DNA of 64,000 nucleotides. Origin: Neolewinella marina. Its GTDB lineage: Bacteria > Bacteroidota > Bacteroidia > Chitinophagales > Saprospiraceae. Under the pieces are notes generated by a model, which worked only from the letters and a program-made list of their open reading frames with translations, did no database searches and was not told the DNA's origin. A program made the translations under genes and the position numbers. Where the stretch lies: the NCBI RefSeq assembly GCF_002631205.1, contig NZ_PDLO01000001.1:806001-870000 (forward strand), given 5' to 3'. Below are positions 36,207 to 44,348 of the stretch, in pieces (the stretch's first letter is position 1; each line of letters begins with the position of its first letter).

Positions 36207-36319
36207 GGGCCGTAGTGCCCAATCATCGGGTACTTTCGACAACTTATCCTCCTCCCTGATTGTATTACTGGGAGAGCATTGCCTCAATCACCCCATTTAC
36301 TTAACCTAAACGACTCAAT

Positions 36320-36415
36320 ATGCCGTGTGGAAAAAAGCGGAAGCGTCATAAGATTGCTACCCACAAGCGGAAGAAGCGCCTGCGCAAGAACCGTCACAAG
36401 AAGAAGAACCGCTAG
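36320..36415 (+). CDS. 31-residue basic AURKAIP1/COX24-like protein
   Basis: Tiny gene encoding MPCGKKRKRHKIATHKRKKR followed by 11 more residues, nearly all Lys, Arg, His and Asn. This sequence is the Bacteroidota AURKAIP1/COX24-domain protein; the mitochondrial relative is the small-subunit ribosomal protein mS38, so a ribosomal association is likely (inference). Its own promoter (36198) and the hairpin after it (36441) mark it as a separate transcript with a 5' leader of about 110 nt, which could be regulatory. Confidence 0.9.
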   Translation: MPCGKKRKRHKIATHKRKKRLRKNRHKKKNR

Positions 36416-36440
36416 AACTAACTAGCAGCATACCCTATCC

Positions 36441-36470
36441 GACCGGGGCGGCAGGCTTGCCGTCCCGGTC
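36441..36470 (+). terminator. strong hairpin after the COX24-like gene
   Basis: Arms GACCGGGGCGGCA and TGCCGTCCCGGTC pair over 13 positions with one mismatch and a 4-nt loop. No T run follows, so termination is likely but not certain. Confidence 0.6.
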
Positions 36471-36861
36471 GTGACCGGTGTGGCAGTTTACCGTTCCGGC
36501 GCTTACGCTGTTCCTCTCTCTGAGACCGTTGCGAGCCACCTACACTCCGCAGCCCCAACGTCTACCTACCCCGTTTACAGTCCACCTTTTTCGTTGTCGC
36601 ATCGGCTGGTAATTACTCCGATGTCACCGCCAAGAAATCTTCCGCCACCTGCCGTGTTCGAACACGTGCGGCGGACTTTACCCCGGACTCCCCCCTACGA
36701 CGTTTCGATTTTCGCCTCAGTACAGCAGGACAACAGGCACCGAGCGCGGCCAGCCCGCCGCCGGTTTTCGGTGTGTTTTTGCTTACCGGATGCACCCAGC
36801 ATCCCTCCGTCTACCTTTTACGGCGGGGGGAATTTGTGTATCTACCCAACCCTGTTGTACA
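36471..36861 (+). other. intergenic region before rng
   Basis: About 390 bp without a convincing gene. It contains a perfect 14-nt palindrome (CGTGTTCGAACACG, 36653-36666) and a possible -7 box TACCTTTTA (36812-36820) that would give rng a leader of about 40 nt. I find no tRNA here. Confidence 0.5.
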
Positions 36862-38415
36862 GTGGAAAAAGAAATGATCGTCTCGAGTACGGGCAAAGAA
36901 GTTGAAGTAGCCCTCCTCGAAGACGGAAAACTGGTGGAGATCCACCGCCAGCGGTCGACCGACCAATTCACCGTCGGGGATGTGTTCCTCGGCCGCGTGA
37001 AGCGGGTCACCGCCCCCCTCAATGCCGCCTTCGTCGATATCGGACACAAGAAGGACGCCTTCCTGCACTACACCGACCTCGGCCCCAAAGTGCGCACCCT
37101 GCAGAAGTACGCCGACGCCGCCATCAAGGGCAAGCTGTCGACCTCCAAACTGGAAAAGGTCGACTACGAACCCGAGATCGTCAAGACGGGAAAGATCGAC
37201 GAGGTCTTCTCCAAGAAGCAGGTGGTCCTGACCCAGGTGCTTAAGGAACCGATCAGCACCAAGGGGCCCCGCCTCAGCTGCGAGATCACCATTCCCGGTC
37301 GCTACCTGGTCATCACCCCCTTCAGCGAGACCGTCGCCGTATCCAAGAAGATCAGCACCAGCGAGGAGCGCAAGCGCCTGCAACTGCTCGTCGAGAGCAT
37401 CCGCCCGGTGAACTTCGGGGTGATCGTCCGCACCGCCGCCGAAGGCAAGGGCGTGGGCGAGCTGCTGGAGGAGATCAACTCCCTCATGGACAAGTGGAAG
37501 TCGATCGTGGAAGGGGCCAAGAACGCCACCCCGCCGGCGAAACTGCTTAGCGAGGTCGACAAGACCACCGGGCTGCTGCGCGACCTGCTTACGCCGGACT
37601 TCACCAAGATCGTGGTCGACGACAAGGACCTCTACGAGACCATCAAGGACTACGTGAAGGACATCGCCAAGGACCGCCCCAACCTGGTGCAGTACCACAA
37701 GGCGAGCAAGCCGGTCTTCGACGCCCATGGCGTGACCAAGCAGATCAAGAGCAGCTTCGGCAAGACGGCCACCATGCCCAGCGGTGCCTACATCGTCATC
37801 GAGCACACCGAGGCGATGCACACTATCGACGTGAACAGCGGCAACAAGATGCCCAGCCAGAACCAGGCCGAGGCCGTGCTGAAGATCAACCTGGAGGCCG
37901 CCGAGGAAATCGCCCGCCAGCTGCGGCTGCGCGACATCGGGGGCATCATCGTGATCGACTTTATCGACATGCGCGACGCCGAGCACCGCAAGAAGCTCGC
38001 CCAGACGATGCGCAACGCCATGAAGAACGACCGCGCCCAGCACACCATCCTGCCGCTGAGCAAGTTCGGCCTCATGCAGATCACCCGCCAGCGGGTGCGC
38101 CCCGAGGTGAAGATCACCACCGCCGAGAAATGCCCGACCTGCAACGGCACCGGCAAGGTGAACGCCACCATCCTGCTGACCGACGAGATCGAACGCGACC
38201 TGAACTTCATCATGGAAGCGCGGCCCAAGGCCAAGCTCAAGCTGAAGGTCCACCCCTATATATCGGCCTACCTGAAGCGCGGGTTGCCCAGCGCCCAGAT
38301 GAAGTGGTACATGAAGCATTACCGCTGGCTGGACATCCAGTCCGACAACGACTTCCCGATTACGACCTTCAAGTTCTACGACAGCAAGGACGACGAGATC
38401 AAGCTGCAAAACTGA
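36862..38415 (+). CDS. rng: Rne/Rng family ribonuclease (RNase G/E)
   Basis: Single-strand endoribonuclease for rRNA maturation and mRNA decay. 517 residues: an S1-like domain interrupted early (ADAAIKGKL region), an RNase H-like region, and the DNase I-like catalytic core with TIDVNSGN and VIDFIDMRDAEHRKK. The Zn-link CPTCNGTGK follows. I start at GTG 36862 (MEKEMIVSSTGKEVEVALLED) because Bacteroidota homologues begin with a similar short lead; ATG 36874 would be the alternative. Ends in a strong bidirectional terminator. Confidence 0.93.
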   Translation: MEKEMIVSSTGKEVEVALLEDGKLVEIHRQRSTDQFTVGDVFLGRVKRVTAPLNAAFVDIGHKKDAFLHYTDLGPKVRTLQKYADAAIKGKLSTSKLEKVDYEPEIVKTGKIDEVFSKKQVVLTQVLKEPISTKGPRLSCEITIPGRYLVITPFSETVAVSKKISTSEERKRLQLLVESIRPVNFGVIVRTAAEGKGVGELLEEINSLMDKWKSIVEGAKNATPPAKLLSEVDKTTGLLRDLLTPDFTKIVVDDKDLYETIKDYVKDIAKDRPNLVQYHKASKPVFDAHGVTKQIKSSFGKTATMPSGAYIVIEHTEAMHTIDVNSGNKMPSQNQAEAVLKINLEAAEEIARQLRLRDIGGIIVIDFIDMRDAEHRKKLAQTMRNAMKNDRAQHTILPLSKFGLMQITRQRVRPEVKITTAEKCPTCNGTGKVNATILLTDEIERDLNFIMEARPKAKLKLKVHPYISAYLKRGLPSAQMKWYMKHYRWLDIQSDNDFPITTFKFYDSKDDEIKLQN

Positions 38416-38418
38416 TAG

Positions 38419-38454
38419 AAAAAGGGCCTCTGCACCAGTGCAGAGGCCCTTTTT
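38419..38454. terminator. bidirectional terminator between rng and mscL
   Basis: Perfect 16-bp stem AAAAAGGGCCTCTGCA / TGCAGAGGCCCTTTTT with loop CCAG, flanked by A and T runs on both strands; serves the two convergent genes. Confidence 0.95.
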
Positions 38455-38457
38455 CGT

Positions 38458-38880
38458 TTACAGCGGCCGCTTGGCCAGCTGGTCGCGGATTTCGATCAGG
38501 ATGTCCTTCTCCGTGGGGCCCGGAGGCGGCGCGGGGGCGGCCGCGGGCTTGGGCTTCTCCGTCATGCGGTTGTAGCTGCGGATCAGCAGGAAGATGGCGA
38601 AGGCAATGATGATGAAGTCGATGATGCGCTGGATGAAGATGCCGTAGCGGATGGCCGCCCCTTCTTCCACCACGTTGCCATCGGCGTCGTAGACGGTTTC
38701 CGAAAGGGGAATCGCCAGCTCCGAGAAATCCACCCCGCCCAGCAGCTGCCCGATGGGGGGCATCAGGATGTCGTTGGTGAATGAGGTGACGATGGCTCCG
38801 AAGGCGCCGGCAATGATGACCGCCGTGGCGAGTTCGAGCACGTTGCCCTTCATGATGAAGGCCTTGAACTCCTGAAACAT
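38458..38880 (-). CDS. mscL: large-conductance mechanosensitive channel MscL
   Basis: Pentameric emergency-release channel. 140 residues: an N-terminal amphipathic helix (FQEFKAFIMKGNVLELATAV), TM1 with the constriction pattern VIIAGAFGAIVTSFTNDILM, a periplasmic loop, TM2 (RIIDFIIIAFAIFLLIRSYN) and a cytoplasmic helix (TEKDILIEIRDQL). A Pro/Ala linker (KPKPAAAPAPPPGP) before that helix is typical. Confidence 0.97.
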   Translation of the reverse strand: MFQEFKAFIMKGNVLELATAVIIAGAFGAIVTSFTNDILMPPIGQLLGGVDFSELAIPLSETVYDADGNVVEEGAAIRYGIFIQRIIDFIIIAFAIFLLIRSYNRMTEKPKPAAAPAPPPGPTEKDILIEIRDQLAKRPL

Positions 38881-38943
38881 AGGTGTAGCGTTGTGTAGCC
38901 GGGAGGGCTACGGTGAGTGTGTGTACACCTGTAAGTTAAGGAA

Positions 38944-39375
38944 TTACCGCAGCCGGTCGGCGCTGCGCACCAGCTTTTCGTCCTTGCGCACGTAGCGGGC
39001 GGCCAGGGCGGCAAAGAGCATCGTCAGGATCGGCAGCAGGGCGCCGAAATCTACCTGCGACTGGGCGGCGGCCGAATCGGTGTACCACAGCACCCCGCCG
39101 TAGGCGGCGTAGGCCAGGGTGATGATCAGGGCCACGTTGCACAGCACCACCTGCAGCCGGCGGTTGGTGAACAGGAAAATCGCGATGAAGAGGAGCAATC
39201 CGGCCGCCAGGACGCCGCCGGTGAGCAGCAGGCTGTCGTAGACGTCGTACTGGGCATCCGCAAAAACCTCGCTGCCGGGTACCGCCACTTCGGTTTCGGC
39301 GGCATCCGTGCCAAAGAGGCCAAAGGAGGTGATGGCACCGAGGGCGAGAAAAACAGTCTGGATGCGTTGGATCAT
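38944..39375 (-). CDS. DUF4293 family membrane protein
   Basis: 143 residues with four membrane segments: MIQRIQTVFLALGAITSF, LLTGGVLAAGLLLFIAIFLF, VVLCNVALIITLAYAAYGGV and LLPILTMLFAALAARYV. The MIQRIQT start and four-helix layout are those of the Bacteroidota family DUF4293, of unknown function. It reads away from the HEAT-cyclophilin gene; its -7 box lies about 110 nt upstream, leaving a structured leader. Confidence 0.85.
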   Translation of the reverse strand: MIQRIQTVFLALGAITSFGLFGTDAAETEVAVPGSEVFADAQYDVYDSLLLTGGVLAAGLLLFIAIFLFTNRRLQVVLCNVALIITLAYAAYGGVLWYTDSAAAQSQVDFGALLPILTMLFAALAARYVRKDEKLVRSADRLR

Positions 39376-39402
39376 GAGTTAGAGCTTGTTCGGAGTTGGG
39401 CG

Positions 39403-39473
39403 GCCCGGTTCTTGGAAACCGGGCGTGGGAGGCCGGATTGCCGGGCGGATGGTATCGTCCCGGCCCGCCCGGC
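39403..39473 (-). promoter_or_regulatory. two hairpins in the DUF4293 leader
   Basis: GCCCGGTT / AACCGGGC (39403-39424) and GCCGGGCGG / CCGCCCGGC (39440-39473) are perfect inverted repeats between the -7 box at 39485 and the DUF4293 ATG. A regulatory role is inference. Confidence 0.45.
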
Positions 39474-39484
39474 GATCCGGCGGT

Positions 39485-39493
39485 GCAAAGGTA
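39485..39493 (-). promoter_or_regulatory. -7 box of the DUF4293 gene
   Basis: Perfect TACCTTTGC on the minus strand; back to back with the plus-strand box at 39530. Confidence 0.65.
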
Positions 39494-39529
39494 GGCAGCG
39501 AACGCTACATCCTCTGCCTTCTGCTGCGT

Positions 39530-39538
39530 TACCTTTAC
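39530..39538 (+). promoter_or_regulatory. -7 box next to the HEAT-cyclophilin start
   Basis: TACCTTTAC, 3 nt before the ATG at 39542; predicts a leaderless mRNA. Confidence 0.55.
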
Positions 39539-39541
39539 CCC

Positions 39542-41545
39542 ATGCCGTACCGATTGGCCGCCGTTTTGTTGCTCTGGGCCCTGCTCCTGGCCTGTATCCC
39601 TCCCGCCGACGAGGAGGAGGAATCGGCGGTGGTCGTCGCCGAGCTGACCGACTCCCTCGTGCAGCGGGTGTACGAGCTGCAGAACGAACGGGCGGAAGAC
39701 AGCCTGCTGGCCTACCTGGCCCACCCCGAAGCCCGCCTGCGCTACCTGGCGGCCCAGGGGCTGGCCAGTTTTCCGGCGCTGTCCGCGGGTGCCGTGGATT
39801 CCCTGGGAGCCACCCTCCGCGACCCCAACGCCGCGGTACGCACCCAGGCCGCCTACGCCCTGGGGCAGACGGGCCGCCCGGAGGCGGCCGCCTGGCTTAC
39901 CGCCAGCTTCGACCGCACGGGAAAGTACCCGACCTTCAACGCGGCCGTCCTCGAGGCGGCCGGCCGTACCGGCGACAGCACCACGGTAAACCTGCTCACT
40001 GGCATCACCACCTACACCATGCGGGATACCGCCCTGATGGCCGGCCGGGCCTGGGGGCTGTACTACGCCGGACTGAACGGCAACCGCTCCCCGGCTTCCG
40101 ACGCCGTGATGGTGAACACCCTGCTCGACCGGACGGCCCCCGCGGCGGTGCGCCACCCGGCCGCCCACTACCTCTACCGCATCGAATTCCCGGTGGATAC
40201 CGCCGCCGAGCGGAAGCTGCACGAACAACTGCGGCGGGAGAAGGACCCGGTGGTCTCCATGGGAATCATCCGTACCCTGGGCCGCAGCGGACTGCTGCCG
40301 GCCCGGGTTTCCCTGCTGCGCTACTTCGAGACCAGCGCCGACTGGCGCACGCGGGTGGAAGTACTCAGGGCCTTCGAAGGCTTTGAATACGCCGCCGTCC
40401 GAGAATCGGTAATCGAAGCCCTGCGGGACCGCCACCCCCTCGTGGCCCGCACGGCCGCCGAATACCTGATCCGCCACGGAGTGACCCCTGATGCCCCCCT
40501 CTACCTCCAGCTGGCCGAGAGCGGACTACCCCACCAACTGTACCCCCTGCTCTACCGCGCCGCCAACCGCCACCTCTCCCCCTTCCTGACCGACTACCGC
40601 GACCGGATCGCCGAGGGGTTACGGCGGGCCTACCAGACCGAAGCGGACCCCTACGTGAAGGCGGATATCCTGCGGGCGCTCGGGGAATTCCCCTGGCTCT
40701 ACCGGGAGATCTACAACCACTACGTGGGCAGCGAATCCCCCGTCCTGCGCACCGCCGCCGCCGAAACCCTGCAGGCGATCGTGGAGCGGGAAGATTTTGA
40801 CCAATTCTTCCGCTGGAGCAGCCGCCGCGTCCGCCTGGAAATCGCCGAGCAACTGCGCCGCATCATCGAGGCGGGCGAGGCCGGACCCGCCTACCACGCG
40901 GGGCAGGCCCTGACCAACCGGGCGGACACCTACCGCTCGGCCTACGCCGACTTCGGCTGGCTGGATACCGCACTGGATGACCTGGAGCTCCCCCGGCAGA
41001 TCGAGACTTACCGGGCGGTGCTGGGGGCCCGCAACGCCCTGCTGCAGAGCGAAGTCCCCGAACCCGCCCTGGCGTCCGGCAAGGCCCACCCGATCGACTG
41101 GAGCCTAGTCACCACCGCTACCCCGCCCGTCGTACGCATCGAAACCGCCGAGGGGGCCATTCGTCTGCGGCTCTGGCCGGCGGCGGCCCCGGCAACCGTT
41201 TCCAGTTTCCTGCGGTTGGTCCGTGAGGGATACTACGATGGCAAAGTCTTCCACCGCGTCGTCCCCAATTTCGTGGCCCAGGGCGGGGGACCGCGGGGCG
41301 ACGGTTTTGGCTCCGAGGACTTCATCGTGCGCACCGAAACCCCGATGCTGCACTGGGACCGCGCCGGCCTGGTAGGCATGGCCAGCGCCGGCAAGGACAC
41401 CGAGGGGGTGCAGTTTTTCATCACCCACCGGCCGACGCCCCACCTGGACGGCAGGTTCACCATTTTCGCCGAGGTCATCGAAGGGCAGTCCGTCGTGGAC
41501 CGCCTGGTGCCCGGCAGCCGGATCACCCGCATCACCGTACCGTAA
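39542..41545 (+). CDS. HEAT-repeat lipoprotein with C-terminal cyclophilin domain
   Basis: 667 residues. Signal peptide with lipobox LLLACIPP (Cys17), then roughly 500 residues of HEAT-like helical repeats (for example LRYLAAQGLASFPALSAGA and VRTQAAYALGQTGRPEAAAW). The last 150 residues are a cyclophilin peptidyl-prolyl isomerase with YDGKVFHRVVPNFVAQGG and GVQFFITHRPTPHLDGRFTIF, holding the catalytic-site residues FHR and QFF. The ATG at 39542 follows the promoter box; the frame extends upstream without support. Probably a periplasm-facing folding factor anchored to the outer membrane. Confidence 0.9.
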   Translation: MPYRLAAVLLLWALLLACIPPADEEEESAVVVAELTDSLVQRVYELQNERAEDSLLAYLAHPEARLRYLAAQGLASFPALSAGAVDSLGATLRDPNAAVRTQAAYALGQTGRPEAAAWLTASFDRTGKYPTFNAAVLEAAGRTGDSTTVNLLTGITTYTMRDTALMAGRAWGLYYAGLNGNRSPASDAVMVNTLLDRTAPAAVRHPAAHYLYRIEFPVDTAAERKLHEQLRREKDPVVSMGIIRTLGRSGLLPARVSLLRYFETSADWRTRVEVLRAFEGFEYAAVRESVIEALRDRHPLVARTAAEYLIRHGVTPDAPLYLQLAESGLPHQLYPLLYRAANRHLSPFLTDYRDRIAEGLRRAYQTEADPYVKADILRALGEFPWLYREIYNHYVGSESPVLRTAAAETLQAIVEREDFDQFFRWSSRRVRLEIAEQLRRIIEAGEAGPAYHAGQALTNRADTYRSAYADFGWLDTALDDLELPRQIETYRAVLGARNALLQSEVPEPALASGKAHPIDWSLVTTATPPVVRIETAEGAIRLRLWPAAAPATVSSFLRLVREGYYDGKVFHRVVPNFVAQGGGPRGDGFGSEDFIVRTETPMLHWDRAGLVGMASAGKDTEGVQFFITHRPTPHLDGRFTIFAEVIEGQSVVDRLVPGSRITRITVP

Positions 41546-41555
41546 CCTCGCTACC

Positions 41556-42242
41556 GTGCCCGAAGCCATCGACCACCCCTGGAAACTGTCGCCCACCGAG
41601 GCCATTCAACTGCAGCGGGAGCTGCGCGAAAGGATCATCCTGCAACCCCTCCCCGGCCCCATCCGGCGGATTGCGGGGGCCGACATTTCCTTCAATCTCT
41701 ACTCCGACGTCTTCTATGCGGCCATTGTGGTACTCGACTACGAAAGCCTGGAAGTGGTGGATACCGCCTACTACACCGAGACGGTCTCCTTTCCCTACAT
41801 CCCCGGCCTTCTGTCGTTCCGGGAGATCCCTACCCTGCTGCGTGCCTGGGAACAACTGAAGGAAAAGCCCAACGTGACCATGGTCGACGGTCACGGCATC
41901 GCCCACCCCCGGCGCATGGGCATCGCCACCCACTTCGGGCTGGCCACCGGTTCGCCCACCCTGGGTTGCGCCAAAAAGATCCTCACGGGCAGCTACCCCA
42001 CCCTCGGGCCGGAGTCCGGGGCCACCAGCCTGATCCAGGACCGGGGGGAGGCCGTTGGCTATGCCCTGCGGTCCAAGCCTCGCACCAATCCGTTATTCAT
42101 CTCGCCGGGCCACCTGCTGGACCTCGATGGGGCCCTCGACATTGCCCGTCACTGCCTGGGCCGGTACAAGCTGCCGGAACCGACCCGGCTGGCCCACCAG
42201 ATGGTCAACACCTTCCGCAAGGAGCAGCAGGGCGAGTCCTGA
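41556..42242 (+). CDS. nfi: endonuclease V (deoxyinosine-specific)
   Basis: Nicks DNA near deoxyinosine to start repair. 228 residues with the family motifs GADISF (catalytic Asp), YIPGLLSFREIP (wedge) and VDGHGIAHPRRMGIATHFG, then GCAKKILTG and the ISPGHLLDLDGAL segment. GTG at 41556 is the only sensible start, 10 bases after the preceding stop, so it is likely co-transcribed with the HEAT-cyclophilin gene. Confidence 0.95.
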   Translation: MPEAIDHPWKLSPTEAIQLQRELRERIILQPLPGPIRRIAGADISFNLYSDVFYAAIVVLDYESLEVVDTAYYTETVSFPYIPGLLSFREIPTLLRAWEQLKEKPNVTMVDGHGIAHPRRMGIATHFGLATGSPTLGCAKKILTGSYPTLGPESGATSLIQDRGEAVGYALRSKPRTNPLFISPGHLLDLDGALDIARHCLGRYKLPEPTRLAHQMVNTFRKEQQGES

Positions 42243-42262
42243 TCCTCCCTGGCGGAACCTTC

Positions 42263-42271
42263 TATCTTTGC
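42263..42271 (+). promoter_or_regulatory. -7 box of the M20 amidohydrolase
   Basis: TATCTTTGC, 5 nt before the ATG at 42277; predicts a nearly leaderless mRNA. Confidence 0.6.
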
Positions 42272-42276
42272 CTTTG

Positions 42277-43464
42277 ATGAAAGACCTCCGCACCCGCGTC
42301 CGCGCCCTGGCCGAAAACCATACCCCCGCCACGGTTGCCGACCGCCGCCACCTGCACGCCCACCCCGAACTGAGCTTCGAGGAACACGAAACGGTGGCCT
42401 ACGTGGCCGACCGGCTGGATGAGCTGTCCATCCCCTACCGCCGCCTTGCCGGCACGGGGCTGGTGGCGGAAATCCGCGGCGGGGCCGGCCCCACCATCGC
42501 CCTGCGGGCCGACCTGGACGCCCTGCCGATCCAGGAAGCCAACACCGTAGACTACCGCTCAACGCGCGAAGGGGTAATGCACGCCTGCGGCCACGACGTA
42601 CATACCGCCAGCCTACTGGGTACGGCCCGCATCCTGAATGAGCTGCGGGCGGAACTGCCCGGCACGGTCCGCCTGCTCTTCCAGCCGGGGGAGGAACAAC
42701 TGCCGGGCGGGGCCACGCTGATGATCCGCGACGGGGCCCTGAAGGATCCCGTGCCCCAGGCCCTTTTCGGCCAGCACGTCCACCCGCCCCTGCCGGCCGG
42801 CTCGGTGGGGTTCCGGCCGGGCATCTACATGGCCAGCACGGATGAGCTATTCCTCACCATCCACGGGCGGGGCGGCCACGGGGCCATGCCCCACCAGGCC
42901 ACCGACCCCATCGTGGTCACGGCCCAGGTCATCACCGCCCTCCAGCAGCTCGTCAGCCGCGAGAGCGACCCTACCCTGCCGGTGGTCCTCACCTTCGGCA
43001 AGATTGCCAGCGCCGGGGGGGCCACCAACGTCATCCCCAACGCCGTCCACCTCGAAGGCACCCTGCGTACCCTGGACGAGGACTGGCGCCGGGAGCTGCA
43101 CCAGCGGCTGCGGCGCACCGCGGAAGGGATCGCCAGCGCCCTGGGCGCGCGGGCGGAACTGGAGATCCGCCACGGCTACCCCTTGCTGAAGAACGATGAG
43201 CCCCTCACCCACTGGGCCCGGGACGCCGCCCGCGAGCTGCTCGGCGCGGACCGGGTGGTCGACCTGCCCATCCGGATGACGGGGGAAGACTTTGCCTTCT
43301 ACACCCACCACCTGCCGGCCTGCTTCTACCGCCTCGGCGTGGGCAGCCCCTCCCCGGTGCACACCGACACCTTCGACGTAGACGAGGACTGCCTGACCAC
43401 CGGGAGCGCCCTGATGGCCTGGCTGGCCTTCCGCCGGCTCGCGGGCGAAGGCCCCCAACGCTGA
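42277..43464 (+). CDS. M20-family amidohydrolase (N-acyl-amino-acid/hippurate hydrolase type)
   Basis: 395 residues, cytoplasmic. Metal-binding and catalytic motifs of the M20D subfamily: DRRHLHAHPELSFEEHET, ALRADLDALPI, MHACGHDVHTASLLGTA and FQPGEEQLPGGA, with the dimerisation-domain GRGGHGAMPHQATDP and late MTGEDFAFYTHHLPACFY. It probably removes acyl or aryl groups from amino acids; substrate unknown. ATG 42277 is placed by the promoter box; the frame is open upstream through nfi in another phase and that part is not coding. Confidence 0.92.
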   Translation: MKDLRTRVRALAENHTPATVADRRHLHAHPELSFEEHETVAYVADRLDELSIPYRRLAGTGLVAEIRGGAGPTIALRADLDALPIQEANTVDYRSTREGVMHACGHDVHTASLLGTARILNELRAELPGTVRLLFQPGEEQLPGGATLMIRDGALKDPVPQALFGQHVHPPLPAGSVGFRPGIYMASTDELFLTIHGRGGHGAMPHQATDPIVVTAQVITALQQLVSRESDPTLPVVLTFGKIASAGGATNVIPNAVHLEGTLRTLDEDWRRELHQRLRRTAEGIASALGARAELEIRHGYPLLKNDEPLTHWARDAARELLGADRVVDLPIRMTGEDFAFYTHHLPACFYRLGVGSPSPVHTDTFDVDEDCLTTGSALMAWLAFRRLAGEGPQR

Positions 43465-43475
43465 TCGACCTGGTG

Positions 43476-43484
43476 TATCTTCGC
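43476..43484 (+). promoter_or_regulatory. -7 box of rsmA
   Basis: TATCTTCGC, 4 nt before the rsmA ATG; predicts a leaderless or nearly leaderless mRNA. Confidence 0.55.
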
Positions 43485-43488
43485 GCCT

Positions 43489-44271
43489 ATGCGCGCCAAA
43501 AAATCCTACGGTCAACATTTCCTTACCAACGAGCACTACGCCCGGCAGATCGCCCAGGCGCTGGAGCTCACCGATCAGTACAAACACGTGCTGGAGGTGG
43601 GCCCCGGACAGGGCATGCTGACAAAGCACCTGCTGGACCGGCGGGACGATTTTCATCTTAAGGTATCGGAGGCCGACCAGGACATGGTCCACTACCTGCG
43701 GACGCACTACCCGGAACTCTCGCCCGACATCCTGGAGGGTGATTTCCTGCGGCTGCCCCTGGAAACCACCTTCTCCGGCCATCCCTTCGGCCTGGTGGGG
43801 AACTTCCCCTACAACATCAGCAGCCAGATCCTGATCAAGCTGCTCGACAATTACCAGCTGATCCCCGAGATGGTGGGCATGTTCCAGAAGGAGGTGGCCG
43901 ACCGCGTCATCAGCGACCACGGCAGCAAGGTGTACGGGGTCATCGGCGTCCTGGTGCAGTCGCGCTACGCCCCCGCCCTGGTCTTCAACGTAAGCCGCGG
44001 CAACTTCTCTCCGCCCCCGAAGGTGGAGAGCGCCGTCATCCGACTCGTCCGGCGGGAAACGCCCCTGATTCCGGATGCCCACTATGGGCTGTTCAAGCAC
44101 GTGGTGAAGAGCGCCTTCGGCCAGCGGCGGAAGATGCTCAGGAACAGCCTGAAATCGATCTTCCCGGCCGAGGTCATGGCCGACCTCCCCCTGTTTGAAC
44201 GCCGGCCGGAGCAGGTGAGCGTAGCGGACTTCGTGATGCTGACCGAGCGGGCCATTCCCCACCAGCCATAA
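43489..44271 (+). CDS. rsmA: 16S rRNA (adenine-1518/1519-N6) dimethyltransferase
   Basis: KsgA-type enzyme that dimethylates two adjacent adenines in helix 45 of 16S rRNA late in 30S assembly. 260 residues with KKSYGQHFLTNEHYARQI, the SAM loop VLEVGPGQGMLTKHLL and the catalytic NFPYNISSQILIKLL (motif NxPY). The C-terminal helical domain includes SAFGQRRKMLRNSLK. It ends just before the terminator that faces the convergent metallopeptidase. Confidence 0.97.
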   Translation: MRAKKSYGQHFLTNEHYARQIAQALELTDQYKHVLEVGPGQGMLTKHLLDRRDDFHLKVSEADQDMVHYLRTHYPELSPDILEGDFLRLPLETTFSGHPFGLVGNFPYNISSQILIKLLDNYQLIPEMVGMFQKEVADRVISDHGSKVYGVIGVLVQSRYAPALVFNVSRGNFSPPPKVESAVIRLVRRETPLIPDAHYGLFKHVVKSAFGQRRKMLRNSLKSIFPAEVMADLPLFERRPEQVSVADFVMLTERAIPHQP

Positions 44272-44275
44272 AAAA

Positions 44276-44301
44276 ACCGCCCCTGCAACTGCAGGGGCGG
44301 T
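44276..44301 (-). terminator. terminator for the M4 metallopeptidase gene
   Basis: 12-bp inverted repeat ACCGCCCCTGCA / TGCAGGGGCGGT. The long A run on the plus strand is a T run on the minus strand, so it is oriented for the minus-strand gene, though the stem may also stop rsmA transcripts. Confidence 0.88.
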
Positions 44302-44348
44302 AAACATGCCGTGATAACGGTAGGATGTCCCGATTCGGGAATCGCTGT

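Noticed and set aside
36652-36668. GTTCGAA resembling a tRNA T-loop
   Set aside because: It is part of a palindrome; no acceptor or anticodon stems can be formed around it on either strand.
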